NCBI GenBank assembly: GCA_963732765.1
Contig: CAVTAS010000008.1
Span: forward strand, 868,001-932,000
DNA from: JANYHF01 sp963732765
GTDB lineage: Bacteria > Pseudomonadota > Alphaproteobacteria > Rhizobiales > Hyphomicrobiaceae
Reading direction: 5' to 3'
Length of the DNA: 64,000 bases
In this document: positions 1-9,579 of the stretch, in pieces
Layout: every line of letters begins with the position of its first letter
Position numbering within the stretch: the stretch's first letter is position 1
The notes under the pieces: model-generated
Database searches by the model: none
Told to the model about the DNA's origin: nothing
Seen by the model: the letters and a program-made list of their open reading frames with translations, nothing else
Translations under genes and position numbers: made by a program

Positions 1-1
1 G

Positions 2-586
2 GCGCTGGAGGTGGTGGAGACCAAACGGACGCTGACCGACGAGCAGCGCGCCATCGCCCGCTTCTGGTCCGACGATCCGATGCTATCGCCGACACCTCCC
101 GGCCATTGGATTTCCATCGCGCTGCAAATCATCGAGCGCGACCATCGCAGCATCGCCGACAGCGCCGATATTTTGGCCCGCGTGGGCATCGCCGAGGCCG
201 ACGCTTTCATCGGCTGCTGGAATACCAAGTATCAATACGATCTCGTGCGCCCCGTCACCTACATCAAGCGCGTCATCGACCCGAAATGGGAGCCGCTACT
301 GATCACCCCTCCGTTCCCGGAATATCCCAGCGGCCACTCCACACAATCGGGCGCGGCGGCAGCGGTGCTGACACAGTTCTTCGGCGAGAATTTCGCCTTT
401 GAGGACGGGACGCATGTGCGGGATGGCCTGCCGGCGCGAAAATTCGCCAGCTTCTGGGCGGCGGCCAAGGAGGCGGCGGAGTCGCGCCTCTACGGCGGCA
501 TCCATTTTCGTGCCGCGATCGAGCGGGGGTTGGAGCAAGGCAAGTGCATCGGCAAGGCGGCGAATGCGTTGCGGACCAAGAGGTAG
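2..586 (+). CDS. PAP2-superfamily / vanadium-haloperoxidase-like protein, C-terminal part (5' cut by window)
   Basis: The reading frame is open from base 2 to a TAG at 584-586, so only the C-terminal ~194 residues are present. Three motifs of the PAP2/vanadium haloperoxidase fold appear in order: an RPVTYIKR stretch (the phosphate/vanadate-binding arginine region), EYPSGHST (the conserved PSGH loop), and SRLYGGIHFRAAIERG (an R-x-x-x-G-x-H-type motif with the catalytic His). The segment starting DDPMLSPTPPGHW also fits the bacterial haloperoxidase-like branch that is often exported. The next gene on the same strand is a CRTAC1/FG-GAP protein. In my knowledge of bacterial genomes these two families are often neighbours. 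Whether the enzyme is a phosphatase or a haloperoxidase cannot be decided from this fragment. Confidence 0.85.
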   Translation, partial: ALEVVETKRTLTDEQRAIARFWSDDPMLSPTPPGHWISIALQIIERDHRSIADSADILARVGIAEADAFIGCWNTKYQYDLVRPVTYIKRVIDPKWEPLLITPPFPEYPSGHSTQSGAAAAVLTQFFGENFAFEDGTHVRDGLPARKFASFWAAAKEAAESRLYGGIHFRAAIERGLEQGKCIGKAANALRTKR

Positions 587-643
587 GTTGTGAATTTTTT
601 GCGGTTCTCCCGGCCTTTCGTTCTCGAACCCTCGCGCCAGATC

Positions 644-793
644 CGTCATCCCGGCGAAGGCCGGGACCTGCCCAAAGTGCGGTCAGGCCCGAAACCCGAA
701 ACTTGTCCATTGTGGACGGAACGTGTGCGCCTGGATTGGCGATGTGTGCCCATGCCGTTGTTTGGACAGGTCCCGGCCTTCGCCGGGATGACG
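644..793. repeat. 27-bp-armed inverted repeat (REP/ERIC-like), copy 1
   Basis: The left arm (644-670) and right arm (767-793) are perfect reverse complements of 27 nt, built around CCCGGCGAAGGCCGGGACC, with about 96 nt between them. The same arm sequence recurs at 52741-52830 with a shorter spacer, so this is a dispersed family. The right arm contains an ATG (788) that could start the downstream CRTAC1 gene. Confidence 0.9.
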
Positions 794-2410
794 AGCTTCT
801 GTGCGTTTATGGCTGTCGGCATTGTTGCGGGTTGGTCGGCGACTGCAAGCTTCGCCCAAAATATCATCGCCGATCCGGGAGAAGTCGCCATCCCGAAGTT
901 CACGGAGGAAACCGCGACGTCCGGCCTCGACAGTGTGTACACCGGCGAGTGGGAATACATGGTCGGCGGCGGGGTTGCGACCTTCGACTGCAACGCCGAC
1001 GGATTTCCTGATGTCTTCCTGGTTGGCGGATCGTCGCCGGCGAAATTTTATCGCAACGCCAGCTCGCGTGGCGGGGCGCTGAAGTTCGTCGCGCAAGTCA
1101 GCGGCTTGGAACTCGACAAGGTCACGGGTGCCTATCCGATCGACATCGATAGCGACGGCGTCATGGACCTCGTGCTGTTGCGTGTCGGTGAAAACGTCGT
1201 CATGCGCGGGTTGGACAACTGCAAGTTCGAGCGCGCCAATGAGCGCTGGGGCTTTGATGGCGGCGATGGCTGGTCGACGGCGTTTTCTGCCACCTGGGAG
1301 AACGGGGCCAATTGGCCCACGCTAGCGGTGGGCAACTATATCGACCGCAGCAAGGAAACCGATCCCTGGGGGTCGTGCACGGACAACTGGCTGCATCGGC
1401 CGCTGGGAACCGAGCAGAAATTCGCTCCGCCGATCCCGCTGAAACCGAGCTATTGTGCGCTCAGCATGCTGTTTACCGACTGGAGCCGCTCAGGCTTGCG
1501 CGATCTGCGGGTGTCGAACGATCGCGAATACTACGAGGGCGGGCAGGAGCAGCTCTGGCATGTCGAACCCGGCACACCGCCGCGCCTGTACACGGAGGCC
1601 GAGGGTTGGAAGCCGGTGCGCATCTGGGGCATGGGCATCGGCAGTTACGACGTGAACGGAGATGGGTTCCCGGATTACGCTCTGACCAGTATGGCCGATA
1701 ACCGGCTGCAGACGCTGGCCTCGATTCCTAGGGATGCCCCCCCTAAGCCGACCTTCAAGGACATGGCCTACGACCGGGGCGTCACAGCCCACCGCCCCTA
1801 TCAGGGCACGGATTTGCGCCCCTCCACGGGATGGCACGCGCAGTTCGCCGATGTGAACAACGATGGCTATGCCGATCTCTTCATCGCCAAGGGCAATGTC
1901 GACCATATGCCGGATTTCGCCAATGCCGACCCCAACAATCTGTTGCTGCAACTGCCGGATGGGTCATTTCGCGAGGCCGGCGGAATAGCGGGCATCGACA
2001 GCACGAAGACGTCGCGTGGCGCTGCAGTGGTGGATCTTAATATCGATGGCAAACTCGATCTGGTGGTCGTGAACCGGCGCGACAAGGCGCAAATCTGGCG
2101 CAACACCAGCACAAGCGCGGGCCATTGGATCGAGATCGCCGTTCGCCAGGACGGCCCGAACCGCGATGCGGTTGGTGGCTGGCTTGAGGTGAAGCGCGGC
2201 GAAGCGGTTATGCGCCGTGAGCTGACGGTCGGTGGCGGGCACGCAAGCGGCCAGAGCGGCTGGTGGCACTTCGGGCTGGGTCATGCCGGCAAGGCCGAGG
2301 CGCGTGTGCTCTGGCCCGATGGAACACTCGGGGAGTGGCAAGCTGCCGATGGCGACGCGTTCTACCTTTTGCAGCGCGGCAAGCCAGCAAAGCGAACCGA
2401 TCTCCCTTAG
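788..2410 (+). CDS. CRTAC1-family secreted protein (FG-GAP/VCBS repeats + ASPIC/UnbV)
   Basis: Predicted exported beta-propeller protein of about 540 residues. Calcium-binding FG-GAP/VCBS-type repeats are visible as DCNADGFPDVFLVGG, DIDSDGVMDLVLLR, DVNGDGFPDYALTS, DVNNDGYADLFIAKG and DLNIDGKLDLVVVN. The C terminus has the ASPIC/UnbV signature: RDAVGGWLEVKRG, GGGHASGQSG, FGLG and VLWPDGT. The frame is open back to 590, but that upstream part runs through the inverted repeat, so I prefer ATG 788 (MTSFCAFMAVG) or 809 (MAVGIVAGW). Both give a hydrophobic leader ending ATASFAQ, a plausible signal-peptidase site. It lies directly after the haloperoxidase-like gene, probably in one transcript. The biochemical role of bacterial CRTAC1 proteins is not established. 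An extracellular or periplasmic partner of the upstream enzyme is an inference. Confidence 0.85.
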   Translation: MTSFCAFMAVGIVAGWSATASFAQNIIADPGEVAIPKFTEETATSGLDSVYTGEWEYMVGGGVATFDCNADGFPDVFLVGGSSPAKFYRNASSRGGALKFVAQVSGLELDKVTGAYPIDIDSDGVMDLVLLRVGENVVMRGLDNCKFERANERWGFDGGDGWSTAFSATWENGANWPTLAVGNYIDRSKETDPWGSCTDNWLHRPLGTEQKFAPPIPLKPSYCALSMLFTDWSRSGLRDLRVSNDREYYEGGQEQLWHVEPGTPPRLYTEAEGWKPVRIWGMGIGSYDVNGDGFPDYALTSMADNRLQTLASIPRDAPPKPTFKDMAYDRGVTAHRPYQGTDLRPSTGWHAQFADVNNDGYADLFIAKGNVDHMPDFANADPNNLLLQLPDGSFREAGGIAGIDSTKTSRGAAVVDLNIDGKLDLVVVNRRDKAQIWRNTSTSAGHWIEIAVRQDGPNRDAVGGWLEVKRGEAVMRRELTVGGGHASGQSGWWHFGLGHAGKAEARVLWPDGTLGEWQAADGDAFYLLQRGKPAKRTDLP

Positions 2411-2438
2411 TTTGTCAGATCATCGTGACGATGAAACA

Positions 2439-2912
2439 TCACCCCCGCCGGGCAGCCTCGATCGCGGCCACGTCGATTTTCGTCATGTCCATCATGGCCT
2501 CAAACGCGCGCTTTGCTTCGGCGCCGCCGGCCGCCATGGCATCCATCAGGACGCGCGGCGTGATCTGCCAGGAAACGCCCCACTTATCCTTGCACCAACC
2601 GCAGGCGCTTTCCTGCCCGCCATTGCCGACGATGGCATTCCAATAGCGGTCGGTCTCTTCCTGATCGTCGGTCGCGATCAGGAACGAGAAGGCTTCTGTT
2701 TGCCGAAACGTCGAGCCGCCGTTGATCGCGATACACGCCACGCCACAAACGGTGAACTCGACCATCAATGGATCGCCCTCTTTGCCGCCCGGAAAGTCGC
2801 TGGGGGCATAGTGTATTGCGCCAATCGCACTATCGGGGAAAGTCTTGGCGTAGAAGCGGGCTGCAGCCTCAGCGTCCTTGTCGTACCAGAGGCAGATTGT
2901 GTTTTTGGCCAT
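2439..2912 (-). CDS. PhnB-like VOC family protein
   Basis: 157 residues, starting MAKNTICLWYDKDAEAA and containing FYAKTFPDSAIGAIHY. This is the pattern of the PhnB-like/3-demethylubiquinone methyltransferase-type VOC domain (glyoxalase/bleomycin-resistance fold). The motif GGKEGDPLMVEFTV, the stretch FSFLIATDDQEETDRYWNAI and the segment CGWCKDKWGVSWQITP are typical of this small family. These proteins are usually single-domain dimers of unknown substrate. The gene converges on the CRTAC1 gene and has a reasonable start at 2912 with an AGAGGAT-like ribosome site upstream. No metal-binding residue set can be assigned with certainty. Confidence 0.85.
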   Translation of the reverse strand: MAKNTICLWYDKDAEAAARFYAKTFPDSAIGAIHYAPSDFPGGKEGDPLMVEFTVCGVACIAINGGSTFRQTEAFSFLIATDDQEETDRYWNAIVGNGGQESACGWCKDKWGVSWQITPRVLMDAMAAGGAEAKRAFEAMMDMTKIDVAAIEAARRG

Positions 2913-2981
2913 TTGATCCTCTTTCCTCGCTAAAGAAAGGTGACGCTCGCGACCTGTGCAGGTATCCGGATCTTTCCGGAC

Positions 2982-3782
2982 TCACGTCCACAGCGCGCGC
3001 ACGCCAAAGAACGCCGTGTCCTTGACGCGCCGCGCCATGCCTTGCCACCAGCCTTCGCGCGGGTCGGTGCAGTAGGTCATGCTCAGCACCAGCCGGCGCT
3101 CGTTCTCGATGATCGGGGCCACCTTGTGCAGCACGCGCGCCCCTTCGAATACGACCAGCTTGTTGGGCGGCGTCGCGATGTCGAGGTCGCCGCCCGGCAG
3201 TTTCGCCGTTAGGCGCGCATGCGACAGGCCAGCCTCGCCGCTGCCACGGTTGACCAGCGGCAGCAGCACCGTGAAGTGCCGCCCTTTATAGAAATTGTGG
3301 TCGTAGTGCCAGCCAATGTGATCGCCCGGCCGGTCATAGACCAGCAGCGACAGCGAACTCTGGTCATGGAGCGGTGTCGGCTTCACCGGCTCCCCGACCA
3401 ACCGCGACACCAACTCGCACATCTCGGGTGACTGGTACATGGCGGCGACCCGGGGGGCATTAGCAATAATGGTTTCGTAGGCGACCGTGCCGCCCTTCTT
3501 GTGCGTCGGAATGTAACTGCGTTCGGGCGCGACGAGCTTTTCGGCGTCCCTGGCAACAGAATCGAAAATGCCTGGCGGGAGGAAATCGGTGAGGGTCGCG
3601 AGGCGGTCGGAAAATCCGGGCAGTGTCCGTCCGGCAAGGCCGATCAACGCCGTTGGCGGCTCGTGCCGTACGTCGGCAAGCCGGGCAGAGAGTGCCGTAT
3701 AGAGTTTGCGCCGTCGTATGATTGGCAGCAGCAGGCCAACCAGGATCGCCAACACGGCCCCGATGGCAAGAAAGTCGAACAT
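2982..3782 (-). CDS. 2-oxoglutarate/Fe(II)-dependent oxygenase-like protein with N-terminal membrane anchor
   Basis: The C-terminal half carries a 2OG-Fe(II) dioxygenase pattern: an H-x-D iron pair in GWHYDHNFYKGRHFTVLLP, a distal His in ARVLHKVAPI, and the 2OG-binding Arg just after it in ENERRLVLSMTY. I chose ATG 3782 (MFDFLAIGAVLAILVGLLLP) because it yields an immediate N-terminal transmembrane helix followed by RRRK, an inside-positive anchor. The frame stays open to 3872 (30 more residues), so that start cannot be excluded. The substrate is unknown; prolyl-hydroxylase-like and sanctioned small-molecule roles are both possible. The catalytic domain would face the cytoplasm if the helix is a simple N-in... 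signal anchor is not certain. Confidence 0.7.
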   Translation of the reverse strand: MFDFLAIGAVLAILVGLLLPIIRRRKLYTALSARLADVRHEPPTALIGLAGRTLPGFSDRLATLTDFLPPGIFDSVARDAEKLVAPERSYIPTHKKGGTVAYETIIANAPRVAAMYQSPEMCELVSRLVGEPVKPTPLHDQSSLSLLVYDRPGDHIGWHYDHNFYKGRHFTVLLPLVNRGSGEAGLSHARLTAKLPGGDLDIATPPNKLVVFEGARVLHKVAPIIENERRLVLSMTYCTDPREGWWQGMARRVKDTAFFGVRALWT

Positions 3783-3895
3783 GATGGGCAGACCCTCGTT
3801 TGGCGCAAGGCTGGTACCTACTGCCGAGTATCTAATCTTTATTGCCGTCATTTCAATGACCGCTGCCCCCATTTAGGGCCCGCCGCCCGAGACGC

Positions 3896-5911
<2,016 letters not shown>

Positions 5912-5983
5912 GGGGCAATGTGTCCGGGGTTGTGCGGGCCGGACACCTAGCACGGGTTGCGGGTTTTCAACAGCGGCTTGCGC

Positions 5984-6418
5984 TTACGCCGTCACGGCCG
6001 TGCGCCAGCGTGACCTGAGCAGACGTGCCATCGCGATCCCCGCCACCATGCCGCCCACAAACAGGAACGGCTCCACTCGCCCGATGCCGAGCGCCGGAAT
6101 GGCGCCGCCGGGGCAGAAGCCAGCCAGGCCCCAGCCGATCCCGAACAGGGCCGAGCCGCCGATCAGTTCGGCATCGATATGCTTGCGCGTGGGGAGTGAG
6201 AAGGTGCCGGTGAACAAAGGTCTCTTGGTCGCAAACACCAGCCGGTAGCCGACCAGGCTGACCGCCAGTCCGCCAGCCATGACAAGGGCGAGGCTAGGGT
6301 CCCAGGTGCCGGCAATATCGAAAAAATTCATGACCTTGGCCGGATCGATCATGCCGGAAATGGCAATGCCGAGGCCGAAGATGACGCCGCAGATAAGAGC
6401 GGTGATGAGCTTGGCCAT
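5984..6418 (-). CDS. YeeE/YedE family membrane protein (DUF6691-type half)
   Basis: 144 residues from ATG 6418 (MAKLITALICGVIFGLG). Four hydrophobic helices are visible. The conserved cysteine motif of the YeeE/YedE family is in GWGLAGFCPGGAIPALG. The gene starts 2 nt after the stop of the upstream partner (6421-6861), so the two are almost certainly co-translated. E. coli YeeE (TsuA), a thiosulfate importer, carries two such halves in one chain. Here they are separate, and together they could form an equivalent transporter. The position downstream of sulfite-reductase genes supports transport of a reduced sulfur compound, but the substrate is an inference. Confidence 0.88.
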   Translation of the reverse strand: MAKLITALICGVIFGLGIAISGMIDPAKVMNFFDIAGTWDPSLALVMAGGLAVSLVGYRLVFATKRPLFTGTFSLPTRKHIDAELIGGSALFGIGWGLAGFCPGGAIPALGIGRVEPFLFVGGMVAGIAMARLLRSRWRTAVTA

Positions 6419-6420
6419 GA

Positions 6421-6861
6421 TCAGGCTCCGAACAGGTGGCGGACGACAAAAACGGTGATGGCGGCGCTGGCCATGAAGGTTCCGACGGCCAGGATCGAGC
6501 GCGGCGAGAGGCGGGCGATGCCGCAGATGCCGTGTCCGGACGGGCAGCCATTGCCATAGGCGACGCCGATGCCGACCAGGATGCCGCTGAGTGGCAGCGA
6601 CCACAGCGGGACGGGGACGGAGAAACTGATAAGTCCACCGTAGCCGGCAAACAACAGGATCGCAGGGGCGACAACCGCGCCTACGAGGAAGGCGATGCGC
6701 CAGCCGGGCGGCTCGTCTGCGCTCTCGGGAATGACACCACTGACGATGCCGGAGAGGCCCATGATGCGCCCGAGGCCGGCCATCAGTCCGACGGCCGAAA
6801 GGCCGATCAGTGCGCCGCCCGCGAGCGAGGCGTAGGGCGTGAAGTTGACGATGCTGGTCAT
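6421..6861 (-). CDS. YeeE/YedE family membrane protein (first half)
   Basis: 146 residues with four predicted membrane spans. The family's cysteine-containing pore motif appears as GVAYGNGCPSGHGICGIARL, with two nearby Cys. An N-terminal MTSIVNFTPYASLAGGALIG precedes the first helix. It is followed after 2 nt by the DUF6691-type partner. Gap to the next upstream gene (DUF934) is about 106 nt and includes a short perfect palindrome, so the pair may have its own promoter or be a distal part of the sulfur operon. The likely role is sulfur-compound (for example thiosulfate) movement across the inner membrane, inferred from the family and the neighbours. Confidence 0.88.
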   Translation of the reverse strand: MTSIVNFTPYASLAGGALIGLSAVGLMAGLGRIMGLSGIVSGVIPESADEPPGWRIAFLVGAVVAPAILLFAGYGGLISFSVPVPLWSLPLSGILVGIGVAYGNGCPSGHGICGIARLSPRSILAVGTFMASAAITVFVVRHLFGA

Positions 6862-6907
6862 GCTGCGTGCGTCCTTTTAGTCTGTCGCGGCGGAGCGAGG
6901 TATTTTT

Positions 6908-6928
6908 CCTTCTCCCTAAGGGAGAAGG
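6908..6928. repeat. Short perfect palindrome between DUF934 and YeeE genes
   Basis: CCTTCTCCC-TAA-GGGAGAAGG is a perfect 9-bp stem with a 3-nt loop. Neither strand has a following T-run, so I do not call it a terminator. The arm resembles the CTCTCCC/GGGAGAG theme of the larger elements at 15468-15568 and 17758-17789. Confidence 0.7.
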
Positions 6929-6967
6929 TAATGGAGCCGCGATGTTCGGAGTATGACGAACAAGTAA

Positions 6968-7453
6968 TCACCCTGGTCTCCGCACCTGATCCTTGTTCGC
7001 CGCATAATCGCGCTGATACACCCGCGGCACCGCCGCCAGGGCACGCTGCCAAACCTCCAGCGGCTGCCTCGGCGAATCCTCAAACGCATCGAAGCCGCAG
7101 CGCAAGAGGTGCCCGGCCTGGTCGGCCATAGGCTTGCCCGTCGCGCGGATCTCGCCCTTGAACCCCAGCGTGTGGCGGATAACGCGCGCCTGGCTGAAGG
7201 CGCGGCCGTCGTTGAAGCTCGGGAACTCCAGCGCTACCAGCGCCAGCTTGGCCAGATGCGGGGCGAGTTCCTCTGCGTCGACCGTATTCATTAGCAGCAC
7301 GCCGAGCCGGCCTTTGCGCGGTTTCAGCACGCTCGGGTCATCTTTCAGGCGCGTGGCGTCGACGATAACATCGCCGTCGTCCGGCAGCGGAACCTCGCCC
7401 TCGATACGTGTCCAGGTGTCGTTGGCATATTGCCCGTTCTTGATCAGCGGCAT
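6968..7453 (-). CDS. DUF934 domain protein of the sulfite-reduction operon
   Basis: 161 residues. The features DDGDVIVDATRLKDDPSVL, GVLLMNTVDAEELAPHL, LEFPSFNDGRAFSQARVIRH and EIRATGKPMADQAGHLLRCGFDAFE are those of DUF934. The stretch FPSFNDGRAFSQA is the most conserved part of that family. The start at 7453 lies 6 nt after the cysI stop, so translation is coupled. DUF934 genes routinely follow nitrite/sulfite reductase genes in alpha- and gammaproteobacteria, and the protein is often labelled an oxidoreductase. No cofactor site can be identified here, so a role as accessory to sulfite reduction is inference from genomic context. Confidence 0.9.
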   Translation of the reverse strand: MPLIKNGQYANDTWTRIEGEVPLPDDGDVIVDATRLKDDPSVLKPRKGRLGVLLMNTVDAEELAPHLAKLALVALEFPSFNDGRAFSQARVIRHTLGFKGEIRATGKPMADQAGHLLRCGFDAFEDSPRQPLEVWQRALAAVPRVYQRDYAANKDQVRRPG

Positions 7454-7459
7454 GTCAAA

Positions 7460-9133
7460 TCACTCCGCCGCCTGGGCATAGACGGCCTCTTTGAACGGGG
7501 CTGGCCCAAGACGCCGATAGGCGCCCAGGAACGTCTCGCCGCTTTGGCGCAGGCCGATATAGGTGTCGACGATCTTCTCAATGGCGGCGGGCACCTCTTC
7601 AGCCGAGAACCCAGGTCCCATGATCTGGCCGATGCTCGGGGTTTCGTCCGCAGACCCACCTAAGGTGATCTGATAGAATTCCTTGCCCTGTTTATCGAGG
7701 CCCAGGATGCCGATGTTGCCGGCGTGGTGGTGGCCGCAGGCATTGATGCAGCCGGAAATCTTAATGGCCAGATCGCCGATCTCTTTCTGCCGCGCCGGAG
7801 CTTCGAAACGCTTGGAGATTTCCTGCGCGATCGGGATCGAGCGGGCGGTGGCGAGCGCGCAATAATCTAGTCCCGGGCAGGCGATGATGTCGGTGACCAG
7901 GCCGAGGTTCGCCGAAGCCAAGCCAGCCTTCTCCAGCGCGTGATAGACAGCGACCACGTCCTTCTTGCGCACATACGGCAGCACGAGATTTTGGGCGTGG
8001 CTGACGCGGATTTCGCTCAAAGAGAACGTGTCCGCGATATCGGCGACGAAGCGCATCTGTTCGGACGTCGCGTCGCCGGGAATACCGCCCTCCGGCTTCA
8101 GCGAGATGTTGACGATGGTGTAGCCCTGGGCCTTGTGCTTGGCGCAGTTAACCTCATACCAGCGCGCCAGCTTGGTGTTGGCCTTCAGATGCTGTGTGAG
8201 CTGAGCGTCCTCGTCTGGCAGACTGTCGTACTTGGGCGGCGCGAAGTAATTTTCGATGCGTTTGATCTCTTCATCCGGCACCAGATGACTGACGCCGCCG
8301 CCGGTCGCTTGAATCTTGGCGTATTCCTCTTCAACCATTCCCCGGAAGGTTTCGTCGCCTTCCTCGTGCAACAGTATCTTGATGCGTGCCTTATACTTGT
8401 TGTCGCGCCGGCCATAGAGATTATAGACCCGCATGATGGCTTCGATGTAGCCGAGCAGTTCGCCCTTGGGCAGCCAATCGCGGCACACTTTGGCGATCAT
8501 AGGCGTGCGCCCCATGCCGCCGCCCACCAGCACCTGGAAGCCGGCTTCGCCCTTGGCATTCTCAACGATCTTAAGGCCGATATCGTGGAAGGCCACGGCG
8601 GCCCGATCCGCCTCGGCGGCGGTCACGGCAATCTTGAACTTGCGCGGCAGGAAGCAGAACTCGGGGTGCAGGCTCGACCATTGCCGCAGCAACTCCGCCC
8701 AGGGGCGCGGGTCTTCCAGCTCATCGGCGGCGACACCAGCCCAGTGGTCGGCCGTGACGTTGCGGATGCAATTGCCCGAAGTCTGAATGGCGTGCATCTC
8801 GACATCGGCCAGCGCGTCGAGAATATCAGGCGTGTCTTCCAGCTTCGGCCAGTTGAACTGCAGGTTCTGGCGCGTCGTGAAATGGCCGTAGCCGCGATCC
8901 CACTTGTCGCCGATCATCGCCAGCTGGCGCATCTGCTTGGACGACAGCGTGCCGTAGGGAATTGCAATGCGCAGCATATAGGCGTGCAGCTGCAAGTAGA
9001 GACCGTTCATGAGGCGCAGCGGACGGAACTCGTCCTCGGTCAGCTCGCCAGCTACCCGGCGGTTGGTCTGATCGCGGAACTGGCTAACGCGCTCTTTCAC
9101 AAAGGCATGGTCGAATTCGTCGTAGCGGTACAT
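7460..9133 (-). CDS. cysI: Ferredoxin-type nitrite/sulfite reductase (siroheme protein)
   Basis: 557 residues, the usual length for this family. The siroheme/[4Fe-4S] ligands are complete: C419-x5-C425 in ACPGLDYCALAT and C462-x3-C466 in ISGCINACGHHHAGNIG. The N-terminal parachute domain contains GYGHFTTRQNLQFNWP, including the Arg residues that hold sulfite or nitrite. It reduces sulfite to sulfide (six electrons) in the cytosol. I call it a sulfite rather than a nitrite reductase because the operon has cysG, DUF2849, DUF934 and YeeE/YedE members and no nitrate genes; the residues I can read do not by themselves exclude nitrite. The ferredoxin gene at the head of the operon is a likely electron donor. 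Upstream 82 nt to DUF2849. Confidence 0.92.
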   Translation of the reverse strand: MYRYDEFDHAFVKERVSQFRDQTNRRVAGELTEDEFRPLRLMNGLYLQLHAYMLRIAIPYGTLSSKQMRQLAMIGDKWDRGYGHFTTRQNLQFNWPKLEDTPDILDALADVEMHAIQTSGNCIRNVTADHWAGVAADELEDPRPWAELLRQWSSLHPEFCFLPRKFKIAVTAAEADRAAVAFHDIGLKIVENAKGEAGFQVLVGGGMGRTPMIAKVCRDWLPKGELLGYIEAIMRVYNLYGRRDNKYKARIKILLHEEGDETFRGMVEEEYAKIQATGGGVSHLVPDEEIKRIENYFAPPKYDSLPDEDAQLTQHLKANTKLARWYEVNCAKHKAQGYTIVNISLKPEGGIPGDATSEQMRFVADIADTFSLSEIRVSHAQNLVLPYVRKKDVVAVYHALEKAGLASANLGLVTDIIACPGLDYCALATARSIPIAQEISKRFEAPARQKEIGDLAIKISGCINACGHHHAGNIGILGLDKQGKEFYQITLGGSADETPSIGQIMGPGFSAEEVPAAIEKIVDTYIGLRQSGETFLGAYRRLGPAPFKEAVYAQAAE

Positions 9134-9215
9134 GGGAAGCTCAAGAAGTGAGGGATCAGGGATTAGGGACGATGGACTGGGGACTAAGTAGTGGGATATT
9201 TAGTCCCTACATTCT

Positions 9216-9566
9216 TCAAATAAACGCCCCGCCCTGCCCACTTCCACCCGCAGCACGTTCGGCCTGCTTTCCGAGGTCGGTGCGCACAGTCGGGCCGAGG
9301 GTTCGGATGTGTTCGCGGATGAGCGCGGCGCGGGGGCGACCGTTGTCGTCCACGACGTCGATCAGATAGGGGCCGACGACCACATTAGCCTTGGCGGCGA
9401 TGTTGCCTTTGCCCTCCAGTTCAAGGGCGGTTTCCTTGCTGGTGACGATGGCTGAATCCTCAATCCACGGTGACCAGGCCCCGCCATCGGTCATGAAGAC
9501 GACCAAGCCGTCCTTCAGGCGGTTGGCGGTGAGCGCTTGGCGCAGTTCGCCCTTCTTGGCGGCCAT
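9216..9566 (-). CDS. DUF2849 domain protein
   Basis: 116 residues with the DUF2849 features: an N-terminal ALTANRLKDGLVVFMTDGGAW, then SPWIEDSAIV and a central VVGPYLIDVVDDNGRPRAAL. DUF2849 genes are typically placed just upstream of cysI in alphaproteobacteria, as here. The function is unknown. It lies between cysG (13 nt gap) and cysI (82 nt gap, containing a weak inverted repeat around 9178-9208), so expression with the operon is likely. The C-terminal tail GGSGQGGAFI is not part of the domain and may be divergent. Confidence 0.85.
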   Translation of the reverse strand: MAAKKGELRQALTANRLKDGLVVFMTDGGAWSPWIEDSAIVTSKETALELEGKGNIAAKANVVVGPYLIDVVDDNGRPRAALIREHIRTLGPTVRTDLGKQAERAAGGSGQGGAFI

Positions 9567-9579
9567 GTCGACGTCCCTT

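Noticed and set aside
7940..9151. A 403-codon plus-strand open frame inside cysI
   Set aside because: Antisense of a gene with complete siroheme motifs; no support of its own.
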